The notes: generated by a model from the sequence alone, not told the origin. DNA of 64,000 nt from Chryseotalea sp. WA131a (GCA_025370075.1 CP073016.1:1674001-1738000); one strand, 5' to 3'; shown: positions 35,289 through 43,730, numbered from the stretch's first letter. Numbers and translations are program-made.

Positions 35289-37738
35289 TTCTCTTTTTGG
35301 CTCCGTAATGTCATTCCCACACAACCCAACAGCACCAACAGCATCACCCAGCTTGATGCAAACGTGATTTTGTTGCCAACTACATACGGCTTGGGTTCAA
35401 ACTTAAATTCAATAGTGTGTTTGCCTTGCGGGATTTCAAGCGCACGAAGCACATAATTCGCTCGAAGAACGGGTACTTCTTTTCCATCGATAAATGCACG
35501 CCAGCCTTTGGGGTAATAGATTTCCGAAAACACGGCCAGTCCGTTCACAGTTGATTCAGATTGGTATTTTATATAGGGAGGTTTGAAGTCCAATAAAAAA
35601 ATGGTGGCCAAACTATCAAATCCGGAAGGCTGAACTTTAAACTTCGAACCATCTACAACCGCAGTACTTTTTGTATCCACCTCTCTAACTCTTTTCAATT
35701 CTTCAGTTGGTGAATTTACGGTTTCAATATTCTTCACAAACCAAGCTGGGCCATTGGCATTTGGGTTGGGTATCACATTATTGGCTTCTTCGCCATAAAC
35801 AATATACTTGGTGTTCAGCATGTTCATCACACCAAACTTTGCCAAATCCAATCTACCTTGTTGGGCATCACCAAACAATTGTATCCGCTCTTTGGCAAGG
35901 CATGAGTCATACAAATCTTGGTAGCGCCTGAGTTTCGCACCGTGATAGCCACCCAATGAATAATGAAAATAGGAAGTGCGTGCTTCTAAAAAAGTACCCT
36001 GCACATTAAATACGCGATAGTGACTTTTGTCTTTTAAAATTTCTTGATCCGCTCCGGTTGCTGCAAATACAGTATTGTCACGCTTGCGCTGATAACTGTC
36101 TTTCGTGAAATAGCGCTTGTCTACTACCGCTAAGTCTGCAAGAATCATGATTGCCAAGAAAGCATAAAAACCTGATGGCGAGATTTTCTTAAATACGTTA
36201 AAATACAACATGATAAAGATGGAACCAATAAACGCCAACGAGCGGATCGCGTCCGAGCGTAACAAAGAAGCTCTGTCTTCCATCAACGCCTTCTTAAACC
36301 AAACAGGCAATTGACCATCGCCTTCACCCATGTAGGAGCCCAGTCCCGCAAAAAGAACCAACGCCAAACAGGTTCCACCTACCACGCCAAACGCAATCAA
36401 TAGTTTTTTCTTGTTGGTTGGCGTAGCACCTTCGCTCATATATCTCTCAACTCCCAACATCCCCAGCAAGGGCATGGCCAAAAGAATAATTACCAACCCA
36501 AAACTTACCGAGCGAAATTTGTTGTAACCTGGAAAATAATCAAACATCAAATAGTTGAAGGAGGAAAACGCATCCCCCCAACTCAACATCAAACTCAAAG
36601 CAGCCATGGGTACTAACCACCACACATACTTTTTATCTGCGAGCAAAATCCCCAACACAAATAGAAAGACAACAATCGCTCCCGCATAGTAGGCACCGAT
36701 GGTTGGTCCTTGCGGCCCCCAATAGTGAGCCGTAAAAGCCGCCAACTGATTGGCCTCTTCATTACTCGATGAATTGCTGACCAACGCCTTATAAGAGGCA
36801 CTGGTTTGGTCTTGCACAAAGGCTTGGGTGCTGGCTCCTCCATAAAAATTGGGCACCATCAAGCACATCGATTCGCCAATGCCATATTTATATTGGAATG
36901 CGTAATCACGGCTCAAGCCATCAGCATCTTTTGTTTTAACACCCTGCATCACCAATTCAGATGCACCGCGAATGGAGTAACGGGTATATTCAGTAATTGC
37001 CCAAAACTGTCCGAAGAAAGTACCGACTGCAATCACAACCGCAGGTATCAATAATCCAACCGTTGTAAAAAAAACTTTAAGTTGTTTCTCTCTCCACGCA
37101 TAGATCAATTGGATTAGTCCGTACACACCTACCATCAGTGTCATGTAGTATGTAATCTGCAAGTGGTTCTCGCGCAAGTGAAGCGCCATGGCCATCGCGG
37201 TAACCCCAAAACCCAACCAACGTTTATTTGAAAATGTCAAGTGGATTCCTGCTAGCACGAGTGGAACAAAAGCAATCGCCCCAATGCGCGCATTATGCCC
37301 AGCCGAAAGCCCGATAATCATGTATGAAGAAAGTCCGAAAGCGACTGCACCTGCAATAGCCAAGTATGGCCGAACACGAAAGCTCAACAATAAAACATAG
37401 TAGCAAAGGAAGGCGAGAAAAATATTGTTGACGGGACGAGGCAAAAACAAACTCAAAACTTTTTTTGTATTTACAATTGGTCCATCACTCCAGCGCACAC
37501 TCACCAAATAGGCTGGCATACCGCTGAACATAGAAGGTGCCCACAATGCTTCTTCGCCATTAGACTGAGCGCGAAAATCATTGATAGATTTACTGCTCCC
37601 TTGGTATTGTTCAATATCTGTCTGTTGAACCGTTTTGCTCTCAAAGAATACAGGACTGAAAAAGAAAATGGTTACTAAGGCAAATAAAACTACTGCTAAG
37701 GCATGAGGCAGAATTAAATCCCATTTTACTATTTTCAT
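35285..37738 (-). CDS. YfhO-family multi-pass membrane protein
   Basis: 817 residues with at least 12 hydrophobic segments, an extracytoplasmic region (about 530-770) and a final TM. The start (FFSPVFFESKTVQQTDIEQYQGSSKSINDFR) and the C-terminal block (SEIYYPKGWRAFIDGKEVPVLRANYVLRALEIPQGKHTIEFKFEP) are typical of the YfhO family. It is related to polyprenol-phosphate-sugar glycosyltransferases and is implicated in lipoteichoic or surface-glycan glycosylation in Firmicutes. Its function in Bacteroidota is not established. It is downstream of the epimerase-like gene with a 71-nt gap. Confidence 0.88.
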   Translation of the reverse strand: MKIVKWDLILPHALAVVLFALVTIFFFSPVFFESKTVQQTDIEQYQGSSKSINDFRAQSNGEEALWAPSMFSGMPAYLVSVRWSDGPIVNTKKVLSLFLPRPVNNIFLAFLCYYVLLLSFRVRPYLAIAGAVAFGLSSYMIIGLSAGHNARIGAIAFVPLVLAGIHLTFSNKRWLGFGVTAMAMALHLRENHLQITYYMTLMVGVYGLIQLIYAWREKQLKVFFTTVGLLIPAVVIAVGTFFGQFWAITEYTRYSIRGASELVMQGVKTKDADGLSRDYAFQYKYGIGESMCLMVPNFYGGASTQAFVQDQTSASYKALVSNSSSNEEANQLAAFTAHYWGPQGPTIGAYYAGAIVVFLFVLGILLADKKYVWWLVPMAALSLMLSWGDAFSSFNYLMFDYFPGYNKFRSVSFGLVIILLAMPLLGMLGVERYMSEGATPTNKKKLLIAFGVVGGTCLALVLFAGLGSYMGEGDGQLPVWFKKALMEDRASLLRSDAIRSLAFIGSIFIMLYFNVFKKISPSGFYAFLAIMILADLAVVDKRYFTKDSYQRKRDNTVFAATGADQEILKDKSHYRVFNVQGTFLEARTSYFHYSLGGYHGAKLRRYQDLYDSCLAKERIQLFGDAQQGRLDLAKFGVMNMLNTKYIVYGEEANNVIPNPNANGPAWFVKNIETVNSPTEELKRVREVDTKSTAVVDGSKFKVQPSGFDSLATIFLLDFKPPYIKYQSESTVNGLAVFSEIYYPKGWRAFIDGKEVPVLRANYVLRALEIPQGKHTIEFKFEPKPYVVGNKITFASSWVMLLVLLGCVGMTLRSQKEN

Positions 37739-37809
37739 GAGTCACTTAATTAGTCGGCAATATTAATAAGAAATACGATTCAAAGTCGGGAATTAGTGGT
37801 TATCGAAAG

Positions 37810-38811
37810 CTATTTTTTCTGAATAAAAAGATAATAGAGCGATAAGAATGTAATGCTTACAATGGAGAAATTGACAAGCCAAATAACTACATCAATCCTT
37901 TTGATCGGCCAGGTAACCAAACGGCTAGTCAGCGATGGGTGCTTGTACGTACTCCATTTGTCAGCATAAAACTTATACAATGGCTCATGCGTGATTTCAA
38001 AAAGCTTTGTCAACAAGTCAATATGAACCGCATGGTATTTTCTATCGGTTGGTCTGGCGCGTAAGTCATAATAAGACGGACCAACATTGCTGTCATAAAA
38101 AGCCAAATAATTTTTTAATGCGAGATTCCCCTGTTCGAATAAGTACTTTGCATCAGGATCATGGGAGTATTCAAAATAATCTTGAATGCCTAAAAGAGCG
38201 AACATGTGGCCGTTTAATACACGTGAAACATAACCGGTTTCTAGTGCAAATTCTTCAAACCACCAGCCCCTATCTTTAAGTTTATACGTGACACCTCCAT
38301 CGCTTACTTCCGCGTAGAAGGAGTTCAAAATCCTCTTTGCCATCGCCAAATATTTTTCGTCTTTGGTTATTGAATGAGCTTTAATGAACACGTGCAGCGA
38401 AACGCCATTGGCAAGGCCAGAACGCCATGGTGAACCCATGTTGTAGATTGACCAAGGATAGTTGTAAGGAAGTACGGAAAAAATTCTGACGCTCGTTGAA
38501 TTTTCAGTTAGCCAATCGGCACAATTCAAAAACAATATGCGTTTTGATGAATCCCCTTCCATAAAACTTGCATAGTAGGAAAGAGCTTTGTTGCAAACGA
38601 TAACGGGATTTCGTTGCTTTCCGACCTTGCCATCAATCAGGTACGGTACGCCTTTCTCATCGGATTGACTTATACTATAGACCATTGGCTTTCTCATCAC
38701 GACTTGGTAGACTGCTTCTACACCAGTCCTTACTTTTCTTTCCGTAAAATTGCCTATGACACAAGTACTCAAAAAGCTGAGTAAGATAATCCGTATATAA
38801 ACGTTTTTCAT
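37810..38811 (-). CDS. D-glucuronyl C5-epimerase C-terminal-domain-like protein
   Basis: 333 residues with an N-terminal hydrophobic segment (signal or anchor), a mostly helical (alpha/alpha barrel-like) body and a C-terminal TM (about 308-328). The body shows GWWFEEFALETGYVSRVLNGHMFALLGIQDY and KYHAVHIDLLTKLFEIT, matching the C-terminal domain of heparan/heparosan glucuronyl C5-epimerases. In bacteria such domains occur in polysaccharide loci. An epimerase reaction is possible but unproven, since only this domain is recognised. Its neighbour YfhO also suggests surface glycan work. Confidence 0.65.
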   Translation of the reverse strand: MKNVYIRIILLSFLSTCVIGNFTERKVRTGVEAVYQVVMRKPMVYSISQSDEKGVPYLIDGKVGKQRNPVIVCNKALSYYASFMEGDSSKRILFLNCADWLTENSTSVRIFSVLPYNYPWSIYNMGSPWRSGLANGVSLHVFIKAHSITKDEKYLAMAKRILNSFYAEVSDGGVTYKLKDRGWWFEEFALETGYVSRVLNGHMFALLGIQDYFEYSHDPDAKYLFEQGNLALKNYLAFYDSNVGPSYYDLRARPTDRKYHAVHIDLLTKLFEITHEPLYKFYADKWSTYKHPSLTSRLVTWPIKRIDVVIWLVNFSIVSITFLSLYYLFIQKK

Positions 38812-38933
38812 AATTAGACGTCAAATGTGCAAATTTGAATTGGTTATTGGAATATATTTCGCCTAAAGACGAGAAGTTGATGAGACAATTATTGGTACTT
38901 TCTATTTAAATAATTTAAGCCTAAAGATTGCTT

Positions 38934-39368
38934 ATGAAAACCATTTTCACTTTAGCCATTCTAGCGGTTGTAACTTCAGCCAACGCACAAAAAAAGTTTG
39001 ACCAATTGGCGGAGGGGAATGCCATTCGGGCGGTGTTGGCACAGCAAGTTTTAGATTGGAATAATTTCAATATTGAAGGATTTATGCAAGGCTATTGGAA
39101 GTCAGATTCGCTGCTGTTTATAGGAGCTAAAATCACCCATGGGTGGGACAGCACACTGGCCCGATACAAGAAAAGCTATCCGAGCAAAGAAGCGATGGGC
39201 ATTCTACGATTTGAAATACTTCGACTTCAATTTACCAACCATGATGCCTGCTTGGTTACTGGCAAATACTTTTTGCAACGGAAGAACGACAACCCAAATG
39301 GCGTTTTTACTTTATTGTTTAGAAAGAAAAATGGAAAGTGGGTGGTGGTGTATGATCATACTTCGTAA
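38934..39368 (+). CDS. secreted DUF4440/SnoaL-like (NTF2 fold) protein
   Basis: 144 residues with a signal peptide (MKTIFTLAILAVVTSANAQ). The mature part has the cone-shaped NTF2-like pattern: helices AIRAVLAQQVLDWNNFNIEGFMQGYW, then the strand block LLFIGAKITHGWDSTLARYKKSYPS and GVFTLLFRKKNGKWVVVYDHTS. It is similar to DUF4440 / ketosteroid-isomerase-like proteins whose ligand is unknown. The ATG at 38934 starts the signal peptide. Confidence 0.75.
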   Translation: MKTIFTLAILAVVTSANAQKKFDQLAEGNAIRAVLAQQVLDWNNFNIEGFMQGYWKSDSLLFIGAKITHGWDSTLARYKKSYPSKEAMGILRFEILRLQFTNHDACLVTGKYFLQRKNDNPNGVFTLLFRKKNGKWVVVYDHTS

Positions 39369-39385
39369 GAATTAATCCATCTATA

Positions 39386-39448
39386 TTGCCACTAAGGCAC
39401 AAGGGCACCAAGAAAAAACACTTTGTGCATTAATGCCTTGGTGGCAAA
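39386..39448. terminator. bidirectional imperfect hairpin between convergent genes, 8-nt word (GGCACAAG type)
   Basis: Arms TTGCCACTAAGGCAC...CACCAAG (39386-39412) and CTTTGTGC...CCTTGGTGGCAA (39421-39448) pair over about 27 positions with several mismatches. Within each arm CAC(T/A/C)AAGG recurs at 8-nt spacing. The position between two convergent stops suits a terminator, and it also belongs to the short-word hairpin set of this window. Confidence 0.6.
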
Positions 39449-39452
39449 TAAT

Positions 39453-39986
39453 TCAATTAAACTTCAACAACGCATAACCTTTCAACTGGTAAGTAGTAAG
39501 TGTCGTCAGCATAGAGGTGGCAATTTTAACCTCCGGCACCATCTTCGTTCGATCTACTTTGCGATTAATTAGAGATTGACCGCATACAAACATCTTTACT
39601 CCCGCTTTTGAAAGCTCTTGGAACAACCCAAGGTTGGGATTGTCTTTCTTGTACTTTTTATGGTACTGATCATTGTTCATGGTGATGTAGGTGGCACCAC
39701 CGTGCAGCACAATTACTACATCTAAATTTTCTCTCGGCACACCACCCATTACATGCAGGTTCACTAACCGAGCTACGTTGTTCAATGCCCAACTTAACGA
39801 ATCGGGTTTTTCGCTTTCGCGCTCTACCTCCACCACAATGTTATACTTCATGGTCGGATCCGGCTTCTCCACCGCATACGGAATTTCAAAAATGCCACCA
39901 TACAATTTCACGGCAGGAAATACACGGGTTTGGGCGTGGCTAGCTATCATTATGAAAGCAGCAGCTACTACTAGTAAAAATTTCAT
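39453..39986 (-). CDS. DsrE-like secreted protein
   Basis: 177 residues with a signal peptide (MKFLLVVAAAFIMIASHAQ). The mature part resembles the DsrE/DsrF fold: YNIVVEVERESEKPDSLSWALNNVARLVNLHV, then ENLDVVIVLHGGATYITM and LSKAGVKMFVCGQSLINR, with a Cys (about 143) in the position of the sulfur-relay cysteine. DsrE proteins take part in sulfur transfer. Here the protein is periplasmic, so the role may differ. It lies downstream of tauE-like and moaA genes on the same strand. Confidence 0.75.
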   Translation of the reverse strand: MKFLLVVAAAFIMIASHAQTRVFPAVKLYGGIFEIPYAVEKPDPTMKYNIVVEVERESEKPDSLSWALNNVARLVNLHVMGGVPRENLDVVIVLHGGATYITMNNDQYHKKYKKDNPNLGLFQELSKAGVKMFVCGQSLINRKVDRTKMVPEVKIATSMLTTLTTYQLKGYALLKFN

Positions 39987-40000
39987 ATTAAGTGCATTTT

Positions 40001-40046
40001 GTTTGTCTATGGCCAACGGTCGATTGTCCATGAACCATCGACCTTA
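40001..40046. repeat. short hairpin with a 7-nt word (CCATNGT type)
   Basis: The words CTATGGC, CAACGGT, CGATTGT, CCATGAA, CCATCGA follow at 7-nt spacing. Perfect arms GGTCGAT (40018-40024) and ATCGACC (40037-40043) form a hairpin in the spacer between the TauE-like and DsrE-like genes. Confidence 0.55.
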
Positions 40047-40073
40047 ACTTCCAATTCTTAGTCCAATCTCCTT

Positions 40074-40823
40074 TCACAAATGATCCTTCAAAATATTAAA
40101 CGCAGCCACCAAAATCAATACGGCTGTAATTCTTTTAATGTATAATGGGTTTAGGCGAATCGCGCCCAAGCGCGAACCAACTTGTCCGCCAACTAAAACT
40201 ACTACTAATAATGGCAAGATAAAACTCCATTGTAAATCAATGCCTTTACCCAAAAATTGACCCAGCAACCCACTGATGGAATTGACCAAAATAAATACAC
40301 TGGCCAATGCCGATATCCGTTTGGCCTCCGCCCAATTGGTTAAATGCAAAATGGGCGAAAGGAAAATGCCTCCGCCAATACTCACCAAGCCTGAAAGAAA
40401 ACCAATGACACCACCGAGTGCAATCTTCGACTCCAGTCGTTTGAGCCATTTGTTCTCACCATGTATGGTTTCGGGTTGTATCCAAAGCAAAACAGACGCG
40501 ATGACCAACGTAATCGCAAGCAAAAGAAAAAACGAATGTTGGTTTAGTTTCCACAATCCACCTAACAACGCCAGCGGCAGACTGGCTATTAAGAAAGGCC
40601 AAACTTCTTTCCAGTCAATTTTATTTTGCTTGTAAAAAATGAGGGTGCCACCCGTCACCACTACAATATTGCACAGTAGCGCAGTAGGACGAATGGTGTC
40701 CGGAAGCAAATGGAAAAAAGGTTGTGCAAGAAGAGCCAGATAGCTAGAGCCACCGCCAAAGCCCACGGAAGAATAGATAAAAGCGATGATAAAAAAAGAA
40801 AGTAAGAGAATACAAAATTCCAT
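40074..40823 (-). CDS. TauE/SafE-family sulfite/anion exporter
   Basis: 249 residues with about eight membrane helices in two halves. Each half has the family motif region (SVGFGGGSSYLALLA near the start; SGLVSIGGGIFLSPIL about 140-155). The family exports sulfite, sulfoacetate or other sulfur-containing anions. It starts 1 nt after the moaA stop, so the two are clearly one transcript. This links a sulfur anion exporter with molybdopterin synthesis, which a sulfite-handling molybdoenzyme would need (inference). Confidence 0.85.
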   Translation of the reverse strand: MEFCILLLSFFIIAFIYSSVGFGGGSSYLALLAQPFFHLLPDTIRPTALLCNIVVVTGGTLIFYKQNKIDWKEVWPFLIASLPLALLGGLWKLNQHSFFLLLAITLVIASVLLWIQPETIHGENKWLKRLESKIALGGVIGFLSGLVSIGGGIFLSPILHLTNWAEAKRISALASVFILVNSISGLLGQFLGKGIDLQWSFILPLLVVVLVGGQVGSRLGAIRLNPLYIKRITAVLILVAAFNILKDHL

Positions 40824-40824
40824 A

Positions 40825-41820
40825 CTACCCTCCTATCGTTGACATTGATTCCATTACGCCTGCTAAGCTACGTTTCTCCTCCGCTTCAAATCCATCCTTT
40901 GGTCGCTGAGCAAAGGCGGTGAGTAATGCGTTCCTCAATTCTGCATCGGTCCTTCCCTCTCGCATCAAGTTTTTGATATTTAGTACACCATCATCATACA
41001 AACAAGTTTTTAAAACGCCTTGCGCTGTCACACGAATGCGGTTGCATGTACCACAAAACGTGCGCGAAAAAGCCGCAATGATTCCTACATTGCCTTGAAA
41101 GTCTGGTATTTGATAATGCATGGCCGTGGCATGATTTGGATCTTGGATTTTTGAAATGGATGGATAGGCCAAGCGAATATGTTCCAAAATCTTTTTATGC
41201 GTCCAGGTTAGTTTCGGATAGTGGCTGCCCTCCCCGTTAAATGGCATCTCTTCAATAAACCTTACTGAAATAGGATGTTTCCTAGTGAGTTCCACCATCG
41301 GGATAATGTCATCAATATTTTTTCCATCCATCACCACGGAATTGAGCTTGACGGGTATGTTGGCCTTTAGCAAGAGTTGAAGTGCTTCCCATGTTTTTTC
41401 AAACTCATCTCTTCGGGTGATCTCATGAAATCGCTCTTTGTTCAACGTATCCAAACTCAAATTAACAGAAGCAATGCCAAGCGCCTTTAATTCATCTATA
41501 TGGGGCGCGGTAAGAACACCGTTGGTTGTAATATGAATATCGTGAATGCCTTCTACTGACTTGATCATCCAAAGGAGTTGCACCAAATCCGTTCGCACAA
41601 AGGGCTCGCCACCAGTAATTCTGATTTTGGAAATGCCCATCGAGGCCATGATGGCGACCAATCGTTGAATCTCCTCAAACGAGAGCAATTCTTTTTTGGG
41701 GAGGTAGTGAATTCCCTCTTCAGGCATGCAATAGAAGCACCGCAGGTTGCACCGATCCGTAACCGCCAACCGAAGATAGTTGATGGGGCGACCATGGTTA
41801 TCAAACAATTGCTGCTTCAT
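40825..41820 (-). CDS. moaA: GTP 3',8-cyclase MoaA
   Basis: Radical SAM enzyme for the first step of molybdenum cofactor synthesis, acting with MoaC (not in this window). The first 4Fe-4S cluster is bound by Cys24, Cys28 and Cys31 (TDRCNLRCFYC). The C-terminal cluster is in FCGTCNRIRVTAQGVLKTC, and the SAM-binding GGEP is ITGGEPFVR. The C-terminus ends in Gly-Gly, as needed for activity in the family. 331 residues is family length. It is divergent from moaD-moaE across a 68-nt gap, so the moco genes are arranged back-to-back. Confidence 0.95.
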   Translation of the reverse strand: MKQQLFDNHGRPINYLRLAVTDRCNLRCFYCMPEEGIHYLPKKELLSFEEIQRLVAIMASMGISKIRITGGEPFVRTDLVQLLWMIKSVEGIHDIHITTNGVLTAPHIDELKALGIASVNLSLDTLNKERFHEITRRDEFEKTWEALQLLLKANIPVKLNSVVMDGKNIDDIIPMVELTRKHPISVRFIEEMPFNGEGSHYPKLTWTHKKILEHIRLAYPSISKIQDPNHATAMHYQIPDFQGNVGIIAAFSRTFCGTCNRIRVTAQGVLKTCLYDDGVLNIKNLMREGRTDAELRNALLTAFAQRPKDGFEAEEKRSLAGVMESMSTIGG

Positions 41821-41888
41821 TCTAAAAATTGGACTAACAAAATCCTGCTAAAGATAGAAACGAATGGCAAATATTTTGAACTTTGGGG

Positions 41889-42128
41889 ATGGAGTTGAAA
41901 ATAAAGACATTTGGCGTTGCCCGTGACATGATGGGTGGCAAAGAAGTGGTGGTGAAAGTGGCGGGAAGTGATGTGGCCTCATTGAGAAGAGCGCTGATGA
42001 CAAATTACCCCGCTCTTGAAAAGCTGCGTTCGTTATTCATTGCTGTGAACCAACAATATGCCGAAGATAACCAATCAATAAACGAGACAGATGAAATCGC
42101 TTTGATACCACCTGTGAGCGGTGGTTAG
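41889..42128 (+). CDS. moaD: molybdopterin synthase sulfur-carrier subunit MoaD
   Basis: 79-residue ubiquitin-like protein ending in PPVSGG; the C-terminal Gly-Gly is thiocarboxylated to deliver sulfur to MoaE. The beta-grasp pattern ELKIKTFGVARDMMGGKEVVV and INETDEIALIPPVSGG is typical. The ATG at 41889 is preferred over the in-frame TTG at 41883. It ends one nt before the moaE ATG. Confidence 0.92.
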   Translation: MELKIKTFGVARDMMGGKEVVVKVAGSDVASLRRALMTNYPALEKLRSLFIAVNQQYAEDNQSINETDEIALIPPVSGG

Positions 42129-42129
42129 T

Positions 42130-42540
42130 ATGATTGAGATAACCGCAATTAAAATAGACCGAGAAAAAGTCGTCAATGCCGCTTGTGATTTAGAAGCTGG
42201 TGCGGTTTGTACTTTTATCGGAACTGTGCGCTCCAAAACTTCTCATAAAAAAGTAGTCCGATTGGAGTACGAATGCTATGAACCCATGGCTATTTCTGAG
42301 ATCAATAAAATCATCGAAAAGGCAAAAGGGCGATGGCCTATTTTGAAAGTAGCCATCAGTCACAGAATGGGAACACTTCAGATAGGTGATGAAGCGGTGG
42401 TTTTGGCTGTCTCAACCCCTCATCGGAATGAATCCTTCGAGGCGTGTCAGTTTATCATCGACACCTTAAAGCAAACCGTACCCATCTGGAAGAAGGAAGT
42501 CTTTGAGGGCGGAGAAGAATGGGTTTCAGCACATCCCTAA
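42130..42540 (+). CDS. moaE: molybdopterin synthase catalytic subunit MoaE
   Basis: 136 residues from the ATG at 42130. Family motifs are CTFIGTVR near residue 30, LEYECYEPMA, and HRMGTLQIGDEAVVLAVSTPHRNESFEACQFIIDTLK with the conserved active-site Arg/Lys (WKKE near the end). It combines with MoaD to convert precursor Z to molybdopterin. The TAG of moaD and the ATG of moaE are separated by one base, indicating translational coupling. Confidence 0.95.
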   Translation: MIEITAIKIDREKVVNAACDLEAGAVCTFIGTVRSKTSHKKVVRLEYECYEPMAISEINKIIEKAKGRWPILKVAISHRMGTLQIGDEAVVLAVSTPHRNESFEACQFIIDTLKQTVPIWKKEVFEGGEEWVSAHP

Positions 42541-42864
42541 AGTTGGCTGACGCCCATCACCACCAACGTGCCAAAGGCTAGAAAAAAATTATGTTTTTGT
42601 TGTCAGCCACAGGTGCGCGACATGTTTGGTGGTGGGCTCGCCCAATGCGCAAGCACAACACCTTTGTTGATACAAATATTCGTTCACGCTGGTCGCCTAA
42701 CCAGCGTGCGCACAATAGCAAAATTAACGGCTGCAAGTTTACGAAAACAAGTTGATGGTCAGCGACCAACAACTACACCTAAAAATAAACTTTCTGACCA
42801 ACGGCTTGCCCTTGTTGGTGTTGTGCGTGGCAATTGGGCGGCCCCACCAACAAGCTAAGTGCGC
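42541..42864. repeat. gene-free stretch rich in GC-rich palindromes (REP-like nest)
   Basis: No protein-coding gene is credible here. It contains a degenerate REP-like unit at about 42625-42668 (GGTGGTGGGCTCGCCC then CACAACACC). It also has a perfect hairpin CACGCTGGT (42685-42693) / ACCAGCGTG (42700-42708) with loop CGCCTA, and the clean REP unit at 42811-42854. GC content is visibly higher than the flanks. Confidence 0.6.
42811..42854 (-). repeat. REP palindrome, left of the RAYT gene
   Basis: Perfect 10-bp arms CTTGTTGGTG (42811-42820) and CACCAACAAG (42845-42854) around a GC-rich centre. It lies 10 nt past the RAYT stop codon. Read on the minus strand it aligns with the units at 43430 and 43528. 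Confidence 0.8.
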
Positions 42865-43425
42865 TTACCCTTCATGATGAGTTAAAAATACCCAATCTTT
42901 TTCATTCTTCTCATCATACCGAGCACTCGAATATTTGTAATCTTCTGGCGACTTACACAACCCAGCCTTCACTGGGTTGTTATGAACATAATCTAACTTC
43001 TGCCAAAATACTTCTGGCGTCCATAGCGGAACACCCAATGAATTCCTTTCCCATACTTGGTGCTTGCGATCTTTAGCATTTACCTGCAAATCTTTTAGTA
43101 TGGCCGCTTGATCCCTTTGCAGCAGCTTCAATATCTGCTGGCCTGTGTATTTTAGAAAATCACGCTGCACGTTGCTTCGCTTATGGTCACCTATCATTTG
43201 CCAAAGCAAATGGAAATGATTGGACATGATGACAAAACCATAAACGTAAACACGTTGGGACTTGGTGAGATACGTAAGGCTGTCAATTATAATATCTTTG
43301 AACCTGTCCTCTGCCAGCACGTGCTTCCATTCTAAGCACGTAACGGTCAAAAACTCAGCATGCTCTTTTGAGAAAACCATTGCCTCGTTCATCGAGCCAA
43401 AATTAGCGAAACTATCTTGGTTCAT
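42865..43425 (-). CDS. REP-associated tyrosine transposase (RAYT, Y1/IS200-like)
   Basis: 186-residue single-strand HuH-type transposase of the Y1_Tnp family. The HuH motif is SNHFHLLW (about 78-85), and the catalytic Tyr is probably in the KYTGQQI or YVHNNP region. The C-terminal YVHNNPVKAGLCKSPEDYKYSSARYD is a hallmark of RAYTs. RAYTs are domesticated transposases that process or spread REP hairpins. The ATG at 43425 is preferred because longer starts would lie inside the REP palindrome at 43430-43476. The gene is directly bracketed by two such palindromes. Confidence 0.9.
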   Translation of the reverse strand: MNQDSFANFGSMNEAMVFSKEHAEFLTVTCLEWKHVLAEDRFKDIIIDSLTYLTKSQRVYVYGFVIMSNHFHLLWQMIGDHKRSNVQRDFLKYTGQQILKLLQRDQAAILKDLQVNAKDRKHQVWERNSLGVPLWTPEVFWQKLDYVHNNPVKAGLCKSPEDYKYSSARYDEKNEKDWVFLTHHEG

Positions 43426-43429
43426 CTTG

Positions 43430-43476
43430 CTTGTTGGTGAACCTTCTCGCAAATGCCCTCACGCAACACCAACAAG
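43430..43476 (+). repeat. REP palindrome, right of the RAYT gene
   Basis: Arms CTTGTTGGTG (43430-43439) and CACCAACAAG (43467-43476) are identical to those of the unit at 42811-42854. The palindrome ends 4 nt from the RAYT ATG, so the RAYT transcript leader is likely to form this hairpin. Confidence 0.8.
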
Positions 43477-43527
43477 GGCGAGAGGGCGAGGGGGTAACAC
43501 CGACCGCAGGCTAAAATGGGGGACAAG

Positions 43528-43573
43528 TTCGTTGGTGGGCACGCACGCCCTGCTCACGCGCAACACCAACGAA
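43528..43573 (+). repeat. second REP palindrome right of the RAYT gene
   Basis: Perfect arms TTCGTTGGTG (43528-43537) and CACCAACGAA (43564-43573). Compared with the other units, the outer bases changed on both arms so pairing is kept (CTT/AAG versus TTC/GAA). Confidence 0.78.
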
Positions 43574-43730
43574 GGCGAAAACGGTGTGCCCTTGGCATCG
43601 CCCCCGCGGGGTATTCTCTCTAACTTTGAACATAGTAAATCGATTCTGGTTGTCAAGATAGATGCACAATCAATGTAAATTATCACTTAAAATATCTCAA
43701 CTCAAAACTAATAAGCTGGGTTTTTGTTGT

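Noticed and set aside
41821..41888. Divergent promoters between moaA and moaD
   Set aside because: Partial boxes such as TATCTTTA exist on the minus strand, but spacing to a TTTG is wrong, so no promoter is claimed.
43262..43686. Open frames on both strands across the REP palindromes right of the RAYT gene
   Set aside because: They arise from GC-rich palindromic DNA and have no family resemblance; the region is better explained as repeats.
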